A stretch of 64,000 bases of DNA from JAHEME01 sp034435035 (GCA_034435035.1 DAOTXW010000060.1:1-64000); one strand, 5' to 3'; counted from the first letter of the stretch, positions 43,173-51,798 are shown. Notes: generated by a model not told the origin, from the sequence alone. Made by a program: numbers and translations.

Positions 43173-43230
43173 AGGTTGCTCCTGAACGCTTTTCCCCCCG
43201 CCGCCGCCGGCGGCCGGGGGGCGGCGCAGT

Positions 43231-45021
43231 CTAGTACTTGCGCTCCTGCGGCGGATACCGGTCGTAATCGATCACCACCGGGCGATAGCTCAGCGCCGGG
43301 CCCTCCGCGGTCTGCGTGACCAGCGTATGTTTGAGCCAGTCCGTATCATTCCGCGCCGGGTAGTCCGTGCGGGCGTGCGCGCCGCGGCTCTCCGTGCGGG
43401 CCAGCGCGCTGACGGTGATCGCCTCGCCGAGGGCCAGCAGGTAGTCGGTCTCCAGCGCCCCCAGCAGATCGGTGTTGAAGCGGCTGGAGCGATCCATGAT
43501 GCCGGCGTGCGCAAAACGCGCCTGCAGCCCGTGGATCGTCTCCAGCGCTGCGGCCATCTTCTCGCCGCTGCGGTAGATGCCGACCTGATCGGTCATGGTC
43601 GCCTTCAGAGCCTGCGCGATCGGTTCGACGCGCTCATCGCCGCCGTCCATCAGCCGCTCGATGCGCTCACAGCTGCGCTGCGTGGGGTCGCCGGCGAGGG
43701 GCAGCAGCGGCGCGCCGCCCTGTACGAAGGCGGCCATCGCCAGCCCGGCCCGCCGCCCGAAGACCGAGGCATCCAGCAGGCTGTTGGTGCCCAGCCGGTT
43801 GGCCCCGTGGACGCTGATGCAGGCGCATTCGCCCGCTGCGTACAGGCCGGGGATCGGCGTGCCCTGCGCATCGGCGATCACCTGCCCGTTGACATCGGCG
43901 GGGATGCCGCCCATGCTGTAGTGGGTGGTGGGCTGGATCGGGCACGGGTCGTCGATCACATCCACCCCGGTGAAGGTCAGGGCGATATCGCGCACCTGCG
44001 GCAGACGCTCCAGGATCTTCGCGCGGCCCAGATGGCGCAGATCCAGGTAGATGCCCTGCCCGTCCGGCCCGATGCCGCGCCCTTCGTCGATCTCGGTCTG
44101 CTCGGATCGGCTGACCAGGTCGCGCGGGGCCAGTTCCATCTTGGCGGGGGCGTACTTCTCCATGAACCGCTCGCCGAGCGCGTTCAGCAGATAGCCGCCT
44201 TCGCCGCGGCAGGCTTCGCTCATCAGGATGCCGTGCCGGTAGATGCCGGTGGGGTGGAACTGGACGAACTCCATGTCCATCAGCGGGACGCCCGCCCGGT
44301 AGGCGATGGCGACGCCGTCGCCGGTGTTGGCGTGCGCGTTGGAGGTGATCTTATAGGTGCGGCCGTAGCCGCCGGTCGCCAGCAGCACGGCCCGGGCGCG
44401 GATCGTGAACAGCCGCCCGGTCAGGATGTCCATCGCCACCACGCCGCGGCAGGCGCCGTCCTCGATCAGCAGGTCGAGCAGGCTCCACTCGCTGTAGAAC
44501 TGCACGCCGTGGCGGAGCGCCTGCTCGTGGACGGTGTGCAGCAGCACGTGGCCGGTCCAGTCGGCGGCGAAGCAGGCCCGCGGGGTGCTGTGCCCGCCGA
44601 AGCGCCGCTGGCCGATGCGCCCGTCGGCGGTGCGGCTGAATACGCAGCCCATGTGCTCGTATTCATACACCACGTCGATGGCGTCCTTGACCATGATCTC
44701 GATGGCGTCCTGGTCACCCAGCCAGTCCGACCCCTTGATGGTGTCGGCCATGTGCAGCTCCCAGGAGTCAGCCGCCGGGTCGCCGTCGGGGACCTGCTCC
44801 AGCGGGCCTTCCGGCCCCGTGCCGGCCACCGGGCGGGTGTTGCCCAGCGCCGCCGCGATGCCGCCCTGCGCCGCGCCGCTGTGCGACCGCAGCGGGTGAA
44901 TCTTGGACAGGACGGCGATGTCCTTCACGCCCTGGCGGCCCGCGGCCAGCGCCGCCCACGTGCCGGCCAGCCCGGCGCCGACGATCACAATGTCATGGGT
45001 TAGCGTCTCTGCGTTCTGCAT
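43231..45021 (-). CDS. Succinate dehydrogenase/fumarate reductase flavoprotein subunit (SdhA/TfrA)
   Basis: 596 residues, normal length. FAD-binding [14 protein letters not shown]; covalent-FAD region [39 protein letters not shown]; catalytic segment [57 protein letters not shown] and [32 protein letters not shown]. It interconverts succinate and fumarate and hands electrons to the TfrB-type partner encoded 58 bases downstream. There is no dedicated sdhC/sdhD gene; the HdrE/D-type membrane protein and the small coiled-coil membrane protein encoded upstream could supply the anchor. Confidence 0.92.
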   Translation of the reverse strand: MQNAETLTHDIVIVGAGLAGTWAALAAGRQGVKDIAVLSKIHPLRSHSGAAQGGIAAALGNTRPVAGTGPEGPLEQVPDGDPAADSWELHMADTIKGSDWLGDQDAIEIMVKDAIDVVYEYEHMGCVFSRTADGRIGQRRFGGHSTPRACFAADWTGHVLLHTVHEQALRHGVQFYSEWSLLDLLIEDGACRGVVAMDILTGRLFTIRARAVLLATGGYGRTYKITSNAHANTGDGVAIAYRAGVPLMDMEFVQFHPTGIYRHGILMSEACRGEGGYLLNALGERFMEKYAPAKMELAPRDLVSRSEQTEIDEGRGIGPDGQGIYLDLRHLGRAKILERLPQVRDIALTFTGVDVIDDPCPIQPTTHYSMGGIPADVNGQVIADAQGTPIPGLYAAGECACISVHGANRLGTNSLLDASVFGRRAGLAMAAFVQGGAPLLPLAGDPTQRSCERIERLMDGGDERVEPIAQALKATMTDQVGIYRSGEKMAAALETIHGLQARFAHAGIMDRSSRFNTDLLGALETDYLLALGEAITVSALARTESRGAHARTDYPARNDTDWLKHTLVTQTAEGPALSYRPVVIDYDRYPPQERKY

Positions 45022-45040
45022 GGTTCCTTCTTTCTGGCTG

Positions 45041-45586
45041 TCAATGCTGCGGCCTGCTCATCGCCTCGACGCTGGCGCGGGCGCGCGCCGCCAGCCGCCG
45101 GACATCGGCGACCCAGGCGCGGGTCTGCGGCAGCGTCTCCGGCAGGGAGTCTTCGGTGCGGGTCAGGTCCTCGACCAGCGCGGACAGCTGCGGGGTGGTG
45201 TGCTCGCGCAGCACGTCCCGCGCCCGCTGCAGCCCCGGTAGATCGGCCAGGGCGGCCTGCAGGCCCGCCAGATCGCGCTCTGTCTCGGCGATCGCGGCGC
45301 TCTGCGCGTCCAGCCGCTCCTGCAGGGCGCGCGTCAGCGCCTCCCAGCGGCAGACCTCGCCGGAGCGGCGGCGCAGGGCCTGCGCCAGCAGCCCGTGGCT
45401 GATCGCCAGCCCGCCGCCCACCCAGATCAGCACCCAGATCGGCTGGCGCAGCCACAGGGTCAGCAGGGCCGCGCCGGCCAGCACGCCGGCCAGCGCCGCC
45501 GCGTTGATCCGCAGCGCCCGGCGCTGCACCCGGCACAGGGCCGGGGCGGGAGCCGTCCCGCCTCCGGAAGCAGCCTCATGCGTCAT
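45041..45586 (-). CDS. Small membrane protein with coiled coil, unknown function
   Basis: 181 residues. Two adjacent membrane helices (about 28-46 and 50-70) and then a long helical coiled coil ([36 protein letters not shown]), with the C-terminus Arg/Ala-rich. I do not recognise a family. It overlaps the 3' end of the HdrED gene by 11 bases and is followed by the flavoprotein gene, so it is translated as part of the operon. A scaffold or anchor for the Tfr-like subunits is a reasonable guess from position only. Confidence 0.7.
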   Translation of the reverse strand: MTHEAASGGGTAPAPALCRVQRRALRINAAALAGVLAGAALLTLWLRQPIWVLIWVGGGLAISHGLLAQALRRRSGEVCRWEALTRALQERLDAQSAAIAETERDLAGLQAALADLPGLQRARDVLREHTTPQLSALVEDLTRTEDSLPETLPQTRAWVADVRRLAARARASVEAMSRPQH

Positions 45587-47483
45587 GCGGCGTCTCGCCC
45601 TCCAGCCGGGCGGCCAGGATCTCCGCCACGTCCATGACGCGCACCCGGTCGCCCAGCCCGCGCGAGCGGATCGCGTCGTCCATCATCAGCAGGCAGTACG
45701 GGCAGGCCGTGGCGACCACGTTCGCCCCGGTCTGCAATGCCTCGTCCAGCCGTCGGTGGTTGATGCGGGTCTCGGCGTCGGTCTCCATCCACATGCCGCC
45801 GCCGCCCCCGCCGCAGCAGAAGGTGTCGGCGCCGCGGCGATCCATCTCCACGCGGCTCACACCGGCTGCATCAAGCAGCTGGCGGGGCGCCCCGGTGATC
45901 CCGTTGTAGCGGGCCAGGTAGCATGAGTCGTGGAAGGTGACGATCTCGCCTGGCTGCCCGTTGGAGGCCCGCGGCGCGGCTCCGGGCAGGCCGGCCAGCA
46001 GCTCGCTGGCGTGCTGCACGCGGAACTCCCCGCCGAACTGCGGGTATTCGTTCTGGAGCGTGTTGTAGCAGTGCGGGCAGGCCGTCACGATGCGCTCGAA
46101 GCGGTATTCCTTGAGCGTCTCGATGTTCTGCTCGGCCAGCACCTGATAGTTGTATTCGTAGCCCAGCCGGCGGGCCGTCTCGCCGCAGCATACTTCCGCG
46201 TCGCCCAGCACGGCGAAGTCCACGCCGGCGGCCTTCAGCAGCCTCACCAGCGCGCGCCCGGCCTGCCGGTTGCGTTCGTCGAAGGCCATCGCGCAGCCGG
46301 TGAACAGCAGCACGTCAGTATGCTCGCCCGGCTCCAGCACGCGCACGTCCAGCCCGTCGGCCCAGGCCATGCGGTCGCCGGCGGGGATGCCCCACGGGTT
46401 GCCCTGCCGCTCGACGTTGCGCATCGTCTGGGCGATGGGCCGCGGCGCGGCGCCGGCGCTCAGCGCCTGGAAGCGCCGCAGATCGACCACCGCGGCGGGC
46501 GGGTTGGTGAAGGCCGGGCACACCTTGAGGCAGGCCCCGCAGGTGGTGCAGTACCAGGGCAGCTCGGCGCCCAGCGCCTCGATCAGGGCGGGATCTTCGC
46601 GGTGGCCGTTGGTCTCCACCAGCGAGCCGACCATCACCCCGCGCAGGCTCTGGATCAGCGCCCGCGGCGAGTAGGGCATCCCGCTGATCGTCGCCGGGCA
46701 CACGTCCTCGCAGCGCCCGCAGCGCACGCAGGCGTCAAAGGACAGCAGCTGCCAGGGTGTGAACTCGGCCACCTGGCCCACGCCCAGCGTCTCGGCCTCC
46801 TCGATGTTCTCGATGGGCGGCAGGGCGCTGTCCTTGCGGCGCGGCCGGGTGATGATGCTCAGCGGGGTGTTGATCAGGTGGCGCAGCTTGGTGAAGGGGA
46901 TGCTCGCCACCAGCGCCAGCCCGGCCAGCATGTGCATCCAGTACAGGACGCTGTGCGCAGCCTGAGCGGTCTCCAGCGGCATCCCCCGCAGGGTGCTGGC
47001 GACCCAGCGGCCCACCGGCGACCAGGCGGCCCAGGGCGGATCTGTCGTGTAGAGGCGCAGGCCCTCGGTGGTGAAGCCCAGCAGGGGCACCAGGAACAGG
47101 AGGATCAGCGCATACCAGTCATCCCAGCGCGTCTCCAGCGACTTCGGGCGCAGGACCAGCCGCCGGAAGGCTGCCATCAGCACGCCGGCGCAGATCGCCA
47201 GCCCGGCCAGGTCCATCCCCAGCTCGAAGGCCAGGTACAGCCCGCCGCGCGGGAAGCCCAGCTCGATGAAGGGCACGAACAGCTGCATCTGCATCAGGAT
47301 GATGATCGTGCCGAGGATCTGGATAGTCATGCCCCAGAAGATCAGCCCGTGCATGACGCCGGGGTAGATCTTCGCCCAGACGCGGCGCTGCAGGATGGCG
47401 TCAGCCAGGAAGTCGCGCGCGCTCAGCCCGATCTGCTGGAGGGTGACGCGCGGCGGGTGTGTGGTCACGGTCTGGGCGCTCAT
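45576..47483 (-). CDS. HdrE/HdrD-type membrane fusion: cytochrome b domain plus iron-sulfur CCG domains
   Basis: 635 residues. Residues 35-230 form five membrane helices of the NarI/HdrE cytochrome b type with His candidates (GVMHGLIFW, AAHSVLYWMHMLAG). Residues about 265-360 hold two 4Fe-4S motifs (CVRCGRCEDVCPATISG and CTTCGACLKVCPAF). Residues about 400-620 carry two CCG modules (CCGETARRLGYEYN ... CPHCYNTL; HDSCYLARYNG ... CCGGGGGGMW ... CPYCLLMMDD). It resembles HdrED and the iron-sulfur proteins of DsrMK-type complexes. The start overlaps the Rieske stop by four bases. It probably exchanges electrons between membrane quinone/haem and a thiol/disulfide or the neighbouring Tfr-like subunits. 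Confidence 0.88.
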   Translation of the reverse strand: MSAQTVTTHPPRVTLQQIGLSARDFLADAILQRRVWAKIYPGVMHGLIFWGMTIQILGTIIILMQMQLFVPFIELGFPRGGLYLAFELGMDLAGLAICAGVLMAAFRRLVLRPKSLETRWDDWYALILLFLVPLLGFTTEGLRLYTTDPPWAAWSPVGRWVASTLRGMPLETAQAAHSVLYWMHMLAGLALVASIPFTKLRHLINTPLSIITRPRRKDSALPPIENIEEAETLGVGQVAEFTPWQLLSFDACVRCGRCEDVCPATISGMPYSPRALIQSLRGVMVGSLVETNGHREDPALIEALGAELPWYCTTCGACLKVCPAFTNPPAAVVDLRRFQALSAGAAPRPIAQTMRNVERQGNPWGIPAGDRMAWADGLDVRVLEPGEHTDVLLFTGCAMAFDERNRQAGRALVRLLKAAGVDFAVLGDAEVCCGETARRLGYEYNYQVLAEQNIETLKEYRFERIVTACPHCYNTLQNEYPQFGGEFRVQHASELLAGLPGAAPRASNGQPGEIVTFHDSCYLARYNGITGAPRQLLDAAGVSRVEMDRRGADTFCCGGGGGGMWMETDAETRINHRRLDEALQTGANVVATACPYCLLMMDDAIRSRGLGDRVRVMDVAEILAARLEGETPHDA

Positions 47484-47908
47484 TCTTCCATCACTCCAAT
47501 CGTGATCAGGCCGTCCTCGACGCTGACGGGCAGGGCCAGCAGCGGGGAGGGCGGCGGCCCGGAGATGACATGCCCATCGCCGGGGTCGAAGTAGCCCTCA
47601 TGGCAGGGGCAGTCGATCTGCCCGGTGTCGGGGTTCCACTTGACGATGCAGCCGAAGTGCGTGCAGACCGCCGAGTAGGCTCGCAGCCCGTCCGGTGTGT
47701 GGATCACCAGCGCGGGCCAGCGCCCGTAAGGCACGGTGATGGACTGCCCGACCGGCAGCTCGTCCGGCGGGCCGACCGGCACCGGCTCGGAGGGCATTTC
47801 CTCCAGCTTCTTGGGGTAGAAATAGGCGATCATCGGGCCCAGCACAGCGACCCCGCCCAGGGCCAGCGCGGCCCGGTTCACCCAGCGCAGGAAAGTGCGG
47901 CGGTTCAT
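47480..47908 (-). CDS. Rieske iron-sulfur protein
   Basis: 142 residues. A Tat-like or membrane N-terminus MNRRTFLRWVNRAALALGG with one helix, then the Rieske fold: cluster-binding CTHFGCIVKW and CPCHEGYF. It is the high-potential subunit of a cytochrome bc/b6f-type quinol oxidoreductase on the outer membrane face. It lies two bases after subunit IV and overlaps the HdrED-like gene. No cytochrome c1 or f gene follows; the haem c motif on the cytochrome b may take that role. Confidence 0.93.
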   Translation of the reverse strand: MNRRTFLRWVNRAALALGGVAVLGPMIAYFYPKKLEEMPSEPVPVGPPDELPVGQSITVPYGRWPALVIHTPDGLRAYSAVCTHFGCIVKWNPDTGQIDCPCHEGYFDPGDGHVISGPPPSPLLALPVSVEDGLITIGVMEE

Positions 47909-47910
47909 GG

Positions 47911-48312
47911 TTAGCTCAGCTCCCCCCAGATCGACAGCGCGATGGCGACGACCAGGAACACACCCACCCCGATCGCGCGGAGGCGCTGCGCCCGGTGCGA
48001 GTCGGGTTTACGGTCCAGGAACGGCCACAGGATCAGCGCGATCAGCCCCACGATGGGCACCATCACGCCGACCGTCTCCGGGACGAACTTCAGCAGCTGG
48101 TACAGCGCCAGGAAATACCATTCGGGCTTGACGTGCGCAGGCGTGTTCATCGGGTCGGCGGGGACGCCGGTCCCGACCGGGAAGGCCATCGCGATCGCCC
48201 CGACGACCAGCAGGATCACCGTGATGACGGCGGTGACACGCGCCTCGGTGCGGACATGATCCGGGTAAAAGGGGATGCTGTCCCCGTCGTAATGCTCAGC
48301 CTGTTCAGCCAT
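47911..48312 (-). CDS. Cytochrome b6f/bc complex subunit IV-like protein
   Basis: 133 residues, three membrane helices. Contains the quinol-site HVKPEWYFLALYQLLKFVP (PEWY) motif of the C-terminal cytochrome b half (subunit IV). AAGGAG precedes ATG 48312, and an open frame extending upstream is inside the neighbouring gene and was rejected. Together with the N-terminal half encoded upstream it forms a split cytochrome b as in b6f complexes. Confidence 0.9.
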   Translation of the reverse strand: MAEQAEHYDGDSIPFYPDHVRTEARVTAVITVILLVVGAIAMAFPVGTGVPADPMNTPAHVKPEWYFLALYQLLKFVPETVGVMVPIVGLIALILWPFLDRKPDSHRAQRLRAIGVGVFLVVAIALSIWGELS

Positions 48313-48335
48313 AGCGATGCTCCTTCGAGGCAGGT

Positions 48336-49307
48336 CTACAGCGGCCTGGCGATGCCCTGCCGCCGGATCATCAGGAAGTGCAGCCCCATCAGGGCCAGCA
48401 GGGCGATCGGCAGCACGATGACGTGGCCGGCGTAGAAACGGCTGAGGGTGGTGGCCGTGACGTTCCACCCGTCGCGCAAAAAGACCATCACCAGCGTGCC
48501 GACATCGGGGACGCCGCCGGCGATCTCGGTGCCGACGGTGGTGGCCCAGTAAGCCCGCTGATCCCACGGCAGCAGGTAGCCGGTGAATCCGAAAGCCAGG
48601 GTGACGATCAGCAGCAGCATCCCGCCCACCCAGTTCAGTTCACGGGGGGCGCGGTAGGCGCCGGTGATGAACACGCGCATCATGTGGGCGATGCACATCA
48701 CGATCATGCCGTTGGCGGCCCAGTGATGGATGCCGCGCACCGCCGCCCCGAAGCGCACCTCGTTTTCAATGTACTGGATGCTGGCGTAGGCGCTCTCCGG
48801 GGTGGGCGTGTAGTGGAAGGCCAGCATGATCCCGGTGATGGCCTGTACCACGAACAGGAAGGCGGTGATGCCGCCCAGGCAGTAGAACCAGCGCCGCGCG
48901 TAGTTCGGCACCGGCTTGCTGAGCGCCTTCTGCAGGGGGGCGACCACATCGTAGCGCTCATCGACCCAGTCCACGGCTCGCAGGGTCAGCGGGCGCCACG
49001 GCCTGCGTGTCACCCAGGCGCTGGCGCTGCGGTACATGCCGAAGGCCAGCGCCAGCCCGGCCAGCCCGAACGCCCCCCAGCGCGAGGGCGGCGTCCAGAT
49101 ATTGGTATCTTCGCCGGACAGGTGGCAGTGCAGGCAGGTATCCATCTCGACCGGGACCGGCCCGGCGGGGGCGGGCGCTTCCAGCGCGGCTGCGCTCACC
49201 GCGACGGTCCGCGTGGCGTGCGCCGGCAGCGGGATCACGGCGACCGTCACCAGCACAGCCAGGATGCCCAGCAGAATCAGAAACAGACGACGGGGTGGTG
49301 CAGACAT
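48336..49307 (-). CDS. Cytochrome b6-like subunit with N-terminal haem c site
   Basis: 323 residues. Residues 7-30 are a membrane or signal helix, and CLHCH at 58-62 is a c-type haem attachment motif. Another helix follows near 72-92 and then the four-helix cytochrome b6 core (FLFVVQAITGIMLAFHYTP; GIHHWAANGMIVMCIAHMMRVFITGAY; LLPWDQRAYWATTVGTE; FYAGHVIVLPIALLALMGLHF) with paired His for two b haems. GGAG lies eight bases before ATG 49307. A cytochrome b with an added mono-haem N-terminus is unusual and may replace a separate cytochrome c. It is first gene of the eight-gene operon. Confidence 0.88.
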   Translation of the reverse strand: MSAPPRRLFLILLGILAVLVTVAVIPLPAHATRTVAVSAAALEAPAPAGPVPVEMDTCLHCHLSGEDTNIWTPPSRWGAFGLAGLALAFGMYRSASAWVTRRPWRPLTLRAVDWVDERYDVVAPLQKALSKPVPNYARRWFYCLGGITAFLFVVQAITGIMLAFHYTPTPESAYASIQYIENEVRFGAAVRGIHHWAANGMIVMCIAHMMRVFITGAYRAPRELNWVGGMLLLIVTLAFGFTGYLLPWDQRAYWATTVGTEIAGGVPDVGTLVMVFLRDGWNVTATTLSRFYAGHVIVLPIALLALMGLHFLMIRRQGIARPL

Positions 49308-49312
49308 AGACT

Positions 49313-49337
49313 CATCTCCGGAGATGTGCAGCTGCAC
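49313..49337. promoter_or_regulatory. Two abutting palindromes at the cytochrome b ribosome site
   Basis: CATCTCCGGAGATG (49313-49326) and GTGCAGCTGCAC (49326-49337) are perfect palindromes sharing one base. The first contains the GGAG ribosome site of the cytochrome b gene. They could be protein-binding sites or short hairpins that mask translation starts. Confidence 0.45.
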
Positions 49338-49713
49338 AGGGCCGGGGTCGATAGGAAAACGGCAGGCGCCCCGGCGAGGGTGTCTGTCTACAGGGTAACG
49401 GGAACAGTCCCGGCCCGTCTATCGGGCCGGGGGCTGAGATCGCGCAGGCGGGGGGCTGAAATCGCCGGGGAGCGGCTGGGTCTCCCCGTCAGGGTGATTT
49501 GGAGGGGTTCCCTGACCTCACCCCCGTCCTCGCCCCGCCCGGACTCCCCTGCTCCGCAAACGCGGAGCGGGGGACTGAGGGGGTGAGGTTCCCCCTGCGG
49601 CGATTCGCCTCGCCCGATACCCTGGTGCCGGGGATGGGCGGCCCGGCGGCGACTATTCCCACCCCCGCGCAAGTGGTACACTCTCTGATGCGGCAGCGCG
49701 CCGGGGCGGGTGA
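49338..49713. other. Intergenic stretch upstream of the electron-transfer operon
   Basis: About 375 bases. Apart from the palindromic repeat at 49516-49588 I see no credible gene. TACACT at 49677-49682 is a possible -10 for the plus-strand DUF4258 gene but lacks a good -35. No clear minus-strand promoter for the cytochrome operon was recognised. Confidence 0.5.
49516..49588. repeat. Palindromic interspersed repeat, copy 1
   Basis: Outer arms CCTCACCCCC and GGGGGTGAGG enclose inner arms (GGACTCCCC/GGGGGACT and GCTCCGC/GCGGAGC around AAAC). A second copy at 50349-50418 has the same design and 85-90% similarity by eye. It is a REP/MITE-like dispersed element without a coding sequence. Confidence 0.85.
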
Positions 49714-49999
49714 ATGACATATCAGAAGCTGGTCTTCCGTGTCCATGCCATCCAGCGCATGTTCGAGCGCAGCATCCAGGATGAGGATGTCCGTACTGTT
49801 CTGCGCCAGGGTGAGGTGATCGAGGCGTATCCGGACGATACGCCATATCCCAGCTACCTGATGCTGGGATGGGTGGGCGCCCCCTGCATGTCGTGGCCGC
49901 TGATGTGGCGCAGGACGGCCAGACGATTGTGATTACTGCCTACGAGCCGGATTCCCGGCTGTGGGAGGCGGACTTCAGGACCAGGAGGAGCCAGCCATG
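49714..49999 (+). pseudogene. DUF4258-type toxin-like gene with a one-base frameshift
   Basis: Intact start MTYQKLVFRVHAIQRMFERSIQDEDV with VHAIQRM and a YPSYLMLGW segment, typical of DUF4258 (RelE-like RNase fold). Near 49880 (GTGGGCGCCCCCTGC) the family frame is lost: restoring one C gives GRPLHVVAADVAQDGQTIVITAY and a normal end EADFRTRRSQP with TGA at 49997-49999, which would overlap the antitoxin ATG (ATGA). As read, the frame ends at 49932. It is either a sequencing error or a real inactivation. Confidence 0.75.
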
Positions 50000-50224
50000 A
50001 AGTGCCTGATCTGCAAACACGGCGAGACAGCGTCGGGCACTGCCACTGTCACGCTGCAGCGCGGCGACCTGACGCTGGTAGTCAGGGGGGTGCCGGCGCA
50101 GATATGTGGCAACTGCCACGAAGAGTATGTGGACGAGGCCGTCGCCGCCTATCTGCTGCAGGCCGCGGAAGAAGCCGTTCGGGCCGGGGTTCAGGTAGAA
50201 GTGCGAGACTACCTGGCCGCCTGA
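49997..50224 (+). CDS. YgiT-type zinc-finger protein (antitoxin-like)
   Basis: 75 residues. Two CxxC zinc knuckles (MKCLICKHG and ICGNCHEEYVDE) separated by a beta-rich segment with VTLQRGDLTLVVRGVPA. This is the MqsA/YgiT N-terminal zinc domain without the DNA-binding helix-turn-helix. Paired with DUF4258 genes it forms a toxin-antitoxin-like module. ATG 49997 has GGAGG upstream and would overlap the stop of the unbroken DUF4258 frame. Confidence 0.85.
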   Translation: MKCLICKHGETASGTATVTLQRGDLTLVVRGVPAQICGNCHEEYVDEAVAAYLLQAAEEAVRAGVQVEVRDYLAA

Positions 50225-50348
50225 CTTCGCCTGCCCGGCAGATAACGTCGTGCCCGGCCCGGCAAATCCGCCGGCGTGGGATCGGTACGGGTACGCGCTC
50301 GGCAATCCAGTGCGCTGCGTCCGATCCGGGCGGCCCGGCGGCCATTGA

Positions 50349-50418
50349 CCTCACCCCCTCCTCGCTCCGCCCGGACTCCCCCTCCGCAAACCCGGAGAGG
50401 GGGACTGAGGGGGTGAGG
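50349..50418. repeat. Palindromic interspersed repeat, copy 2
   Basis: Same arms as copy 1 (CCTCACCCCC ... GGGGGTGAGG) with inner CTCCGC-AAA-CCCGGAG. It lies 125 bases after the YgiT gene, so the two copies bracket the toxin-antitoxin-like pair. Confidence 0.85.
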
Positions 50419-50456
50419 TCTCCGGGCTGCCCCCCTTCTTCCCTGTTGGCTGATGG

Positions 50457-50864
50457 CTAGGGGCCGGGCACGAAGCGCAGCACGTCGCCGCCCGCGCCGG
50501 TGATCAGCAGCTGGCCGTCGCTCAGCGTGAAGGTCTGTGCGCTGCTCAGGATGCTCACATAAGCGGCCTCCTGATCCATGACGCCCGGCTCCGGGCAGGC
50601 CATCAGGGTAGTGGAGAGGTCGCTGGTGGTCAGGCGGTCGCCGCGCACCGTGTACACGCCGCCGTAGGAGTTGCAGCCGCTCGATCCGCTGACCTGACCG
50701 TCGGCAAAGGATGCGGTGATCGGGCGGCCCGGCGTAACCGGCGAGTCGTCGATGGCGATCAGCCTCCACGAAGTCCCGGCCAGCGGGTCGCCGCCGGAGC
50801 CGCCACAGGCGGCCAGCAGGAGGCTCATGCAGGCGGCCAGCGCCGCGAGGCGAAAGGTGTTCAT
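50457..50864 (-). CDS. META-domain lipoprotein (HslJ-like)
   Basis: 135 residues. Lipobox LLAAC with Cys at about 20 makes it a lipoprotein. The META domain follows: GTSWRLIAIDDSPV, SGSSGCNSYGGVYTVRGDRLT, STLMACPEPGVMDQEAAYVSIL. These proteins are heat-shock or stress linked in E. coli (HslJ) but their biochemical role is not known. It is monocistronic; a hairpin and the GAF gene lie upstream. Confidence 0.88.
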   Translation of the reverse strand: MNTFRLAALAACMSLLLAACGGSGGDPLAGTSWRLIAIDDSPVTPGRPITASFADGQVSGSSGCNSYGGVYTVRGDRLTTSDLSTTLMACPEPGVMDQEAAYVSILSSAQTFTLSDGQLLITGAGGDVLRFVPGP

Positions 50865-50907
50865 GGGATCATCCTGTGTGGCGATGAGTTGTCTGTAGAA
50901 TCAAACG

Positions 50908-50934
50908 CCGCCGGAACCTGTCAGGTTCCGGCGG
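50908..50934 (-). terminator. Intrinsic terminator-like hairpin after the GAF gene
   Basis: A 12-bp stem CCGCCGGAACCT/AGGTTCCGGCGG with a 3-base loop, 22 bases after the GAF stop on the minus strand, followed by GTTTGATTCT. Confidence 0.7.
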
Positions 50935-50955
50935 TGGGGAGGTGCGGGGGCGGCG

Positions 50956-51714
50956 TCAGCCGTCGGTGCGGGTCAGGCCGGTCAGGTGCTGGCGCAGGCG
51001 TTCGATGGCGGTATCCAGCAGGGCGCGGACGTTCTGGAGGTCGGTGGCGGCCTGCTCCGGATCGCGCAGGTTGAGCGTATGGAGCAGCAGGCCGGCCCCG
51101 TACATCGTTTGCAGCACGTCGTCCTGCAGCTGGGCGGCCAGCGCCTCGCGCTGCTGCAGCAGGGCGATCCGGTGCGCCTGCCGGTGGTACTGCAGCCCCT
51201 CGATCACCACGGCGGCGTGTCCGGCCAGCATCTCGACCAGGCGCTGATCGGTCTCCGAAAACTCACAGGCGTCGCGCTTATTGGCCAGATACAGATCGCC
51301 CAGAGTGCGCCCCCGGCTGTGGATGGGCACGCCCAGAAAGGAGCGCACGCCCGGATGCGCGTCCGGGTAGCCGGTGAAGGCGGGGTGCGCCTGCACATCC
51401 GCCAGCCGCAGGCTCTGCCCGCCCTCCAGCAGCAGGCCCAGCACGCCGCGCCCCAGCGGCGGGTGCCCGATCGGCAGTTTGCGTTCGGCGGGCAGGCCGG
51501 AAGTGTAGAAGTGGGCCATCGGCTGGCCCGGCTGGCCGGGGATGCCCAGGGCGCCCATCTCCGCCCCTGCGATCTCCCGGGCGGAATCGACGATCAACTG
51601 CAGCGCCGAGTCTACGTCGTGCGCGTCGGAGACGGCGATCGCCACCCGGTACAGGTGCTCAAGCTGATCGGCCCAGCCAGTTTCGGCCATCATGCGCCCC
51701 GGGGCGGAATCCAT
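50956..51714 (-). CDS. GAF protein with degenerate DHp helix, no ATPase
   Basis: 252 residues. GAF domain about 30-180 (AEMGALGIPG, HFYTSGLPAERK, LGRGVLGLLLEGGQSLRLADV, FLGVPIHSRGRTLGDLYLANKRD). Residues about 185-245 look like a HisKA_3 dimerisation helix (REALAAQLQDDVLQTMYGAGLLLHTL), but the position of the phospho-accepting His is Gln (LQDD instead of LHD) and no HATPase follows. It therefore cannot autophosphorylate in the usual way. It is on the same strand as the NarL-type system upstream and may modulate it by heterodimerising. Confidence 0.82.
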   Translation of the reverse strand: MDSAPGRMMAETGWADQLEHLYRVAIAVSDAHDVDSALQLIVDSAREIAGAEMGALGIPGQPGQPMAHFYTSGLPAERKLPIGHPPLGRGVLGLLLEGGQSLRLADVQAHPAFTGYPDAHPGVRSFLGVPIHSRGRTLGDLYLANKRDACEFSETDQRLVEMLAGHAAVVIEGLQYHRQAHRIALLQQREALAAQLQDDVLQTMYGAGLLLHTLNLRDPEQAATDLQNVRALLDTAIERLRQHLTGLTRTDG

Positions 51715-51798
51715 AATGCCCTAATATGACAGGTAAGGTCGAAGTTTTCCAGTACAGGGTGTCATGCCCTGCGCGTGACAAAATGCGTGCCCGGCCCG

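Noticed and set aside
49516..50418. CRISPR or IS element
   Set aside because: Only two copies, palindromic, no spacers, no transposase, so annotated as a dispersed palindromic repeat.
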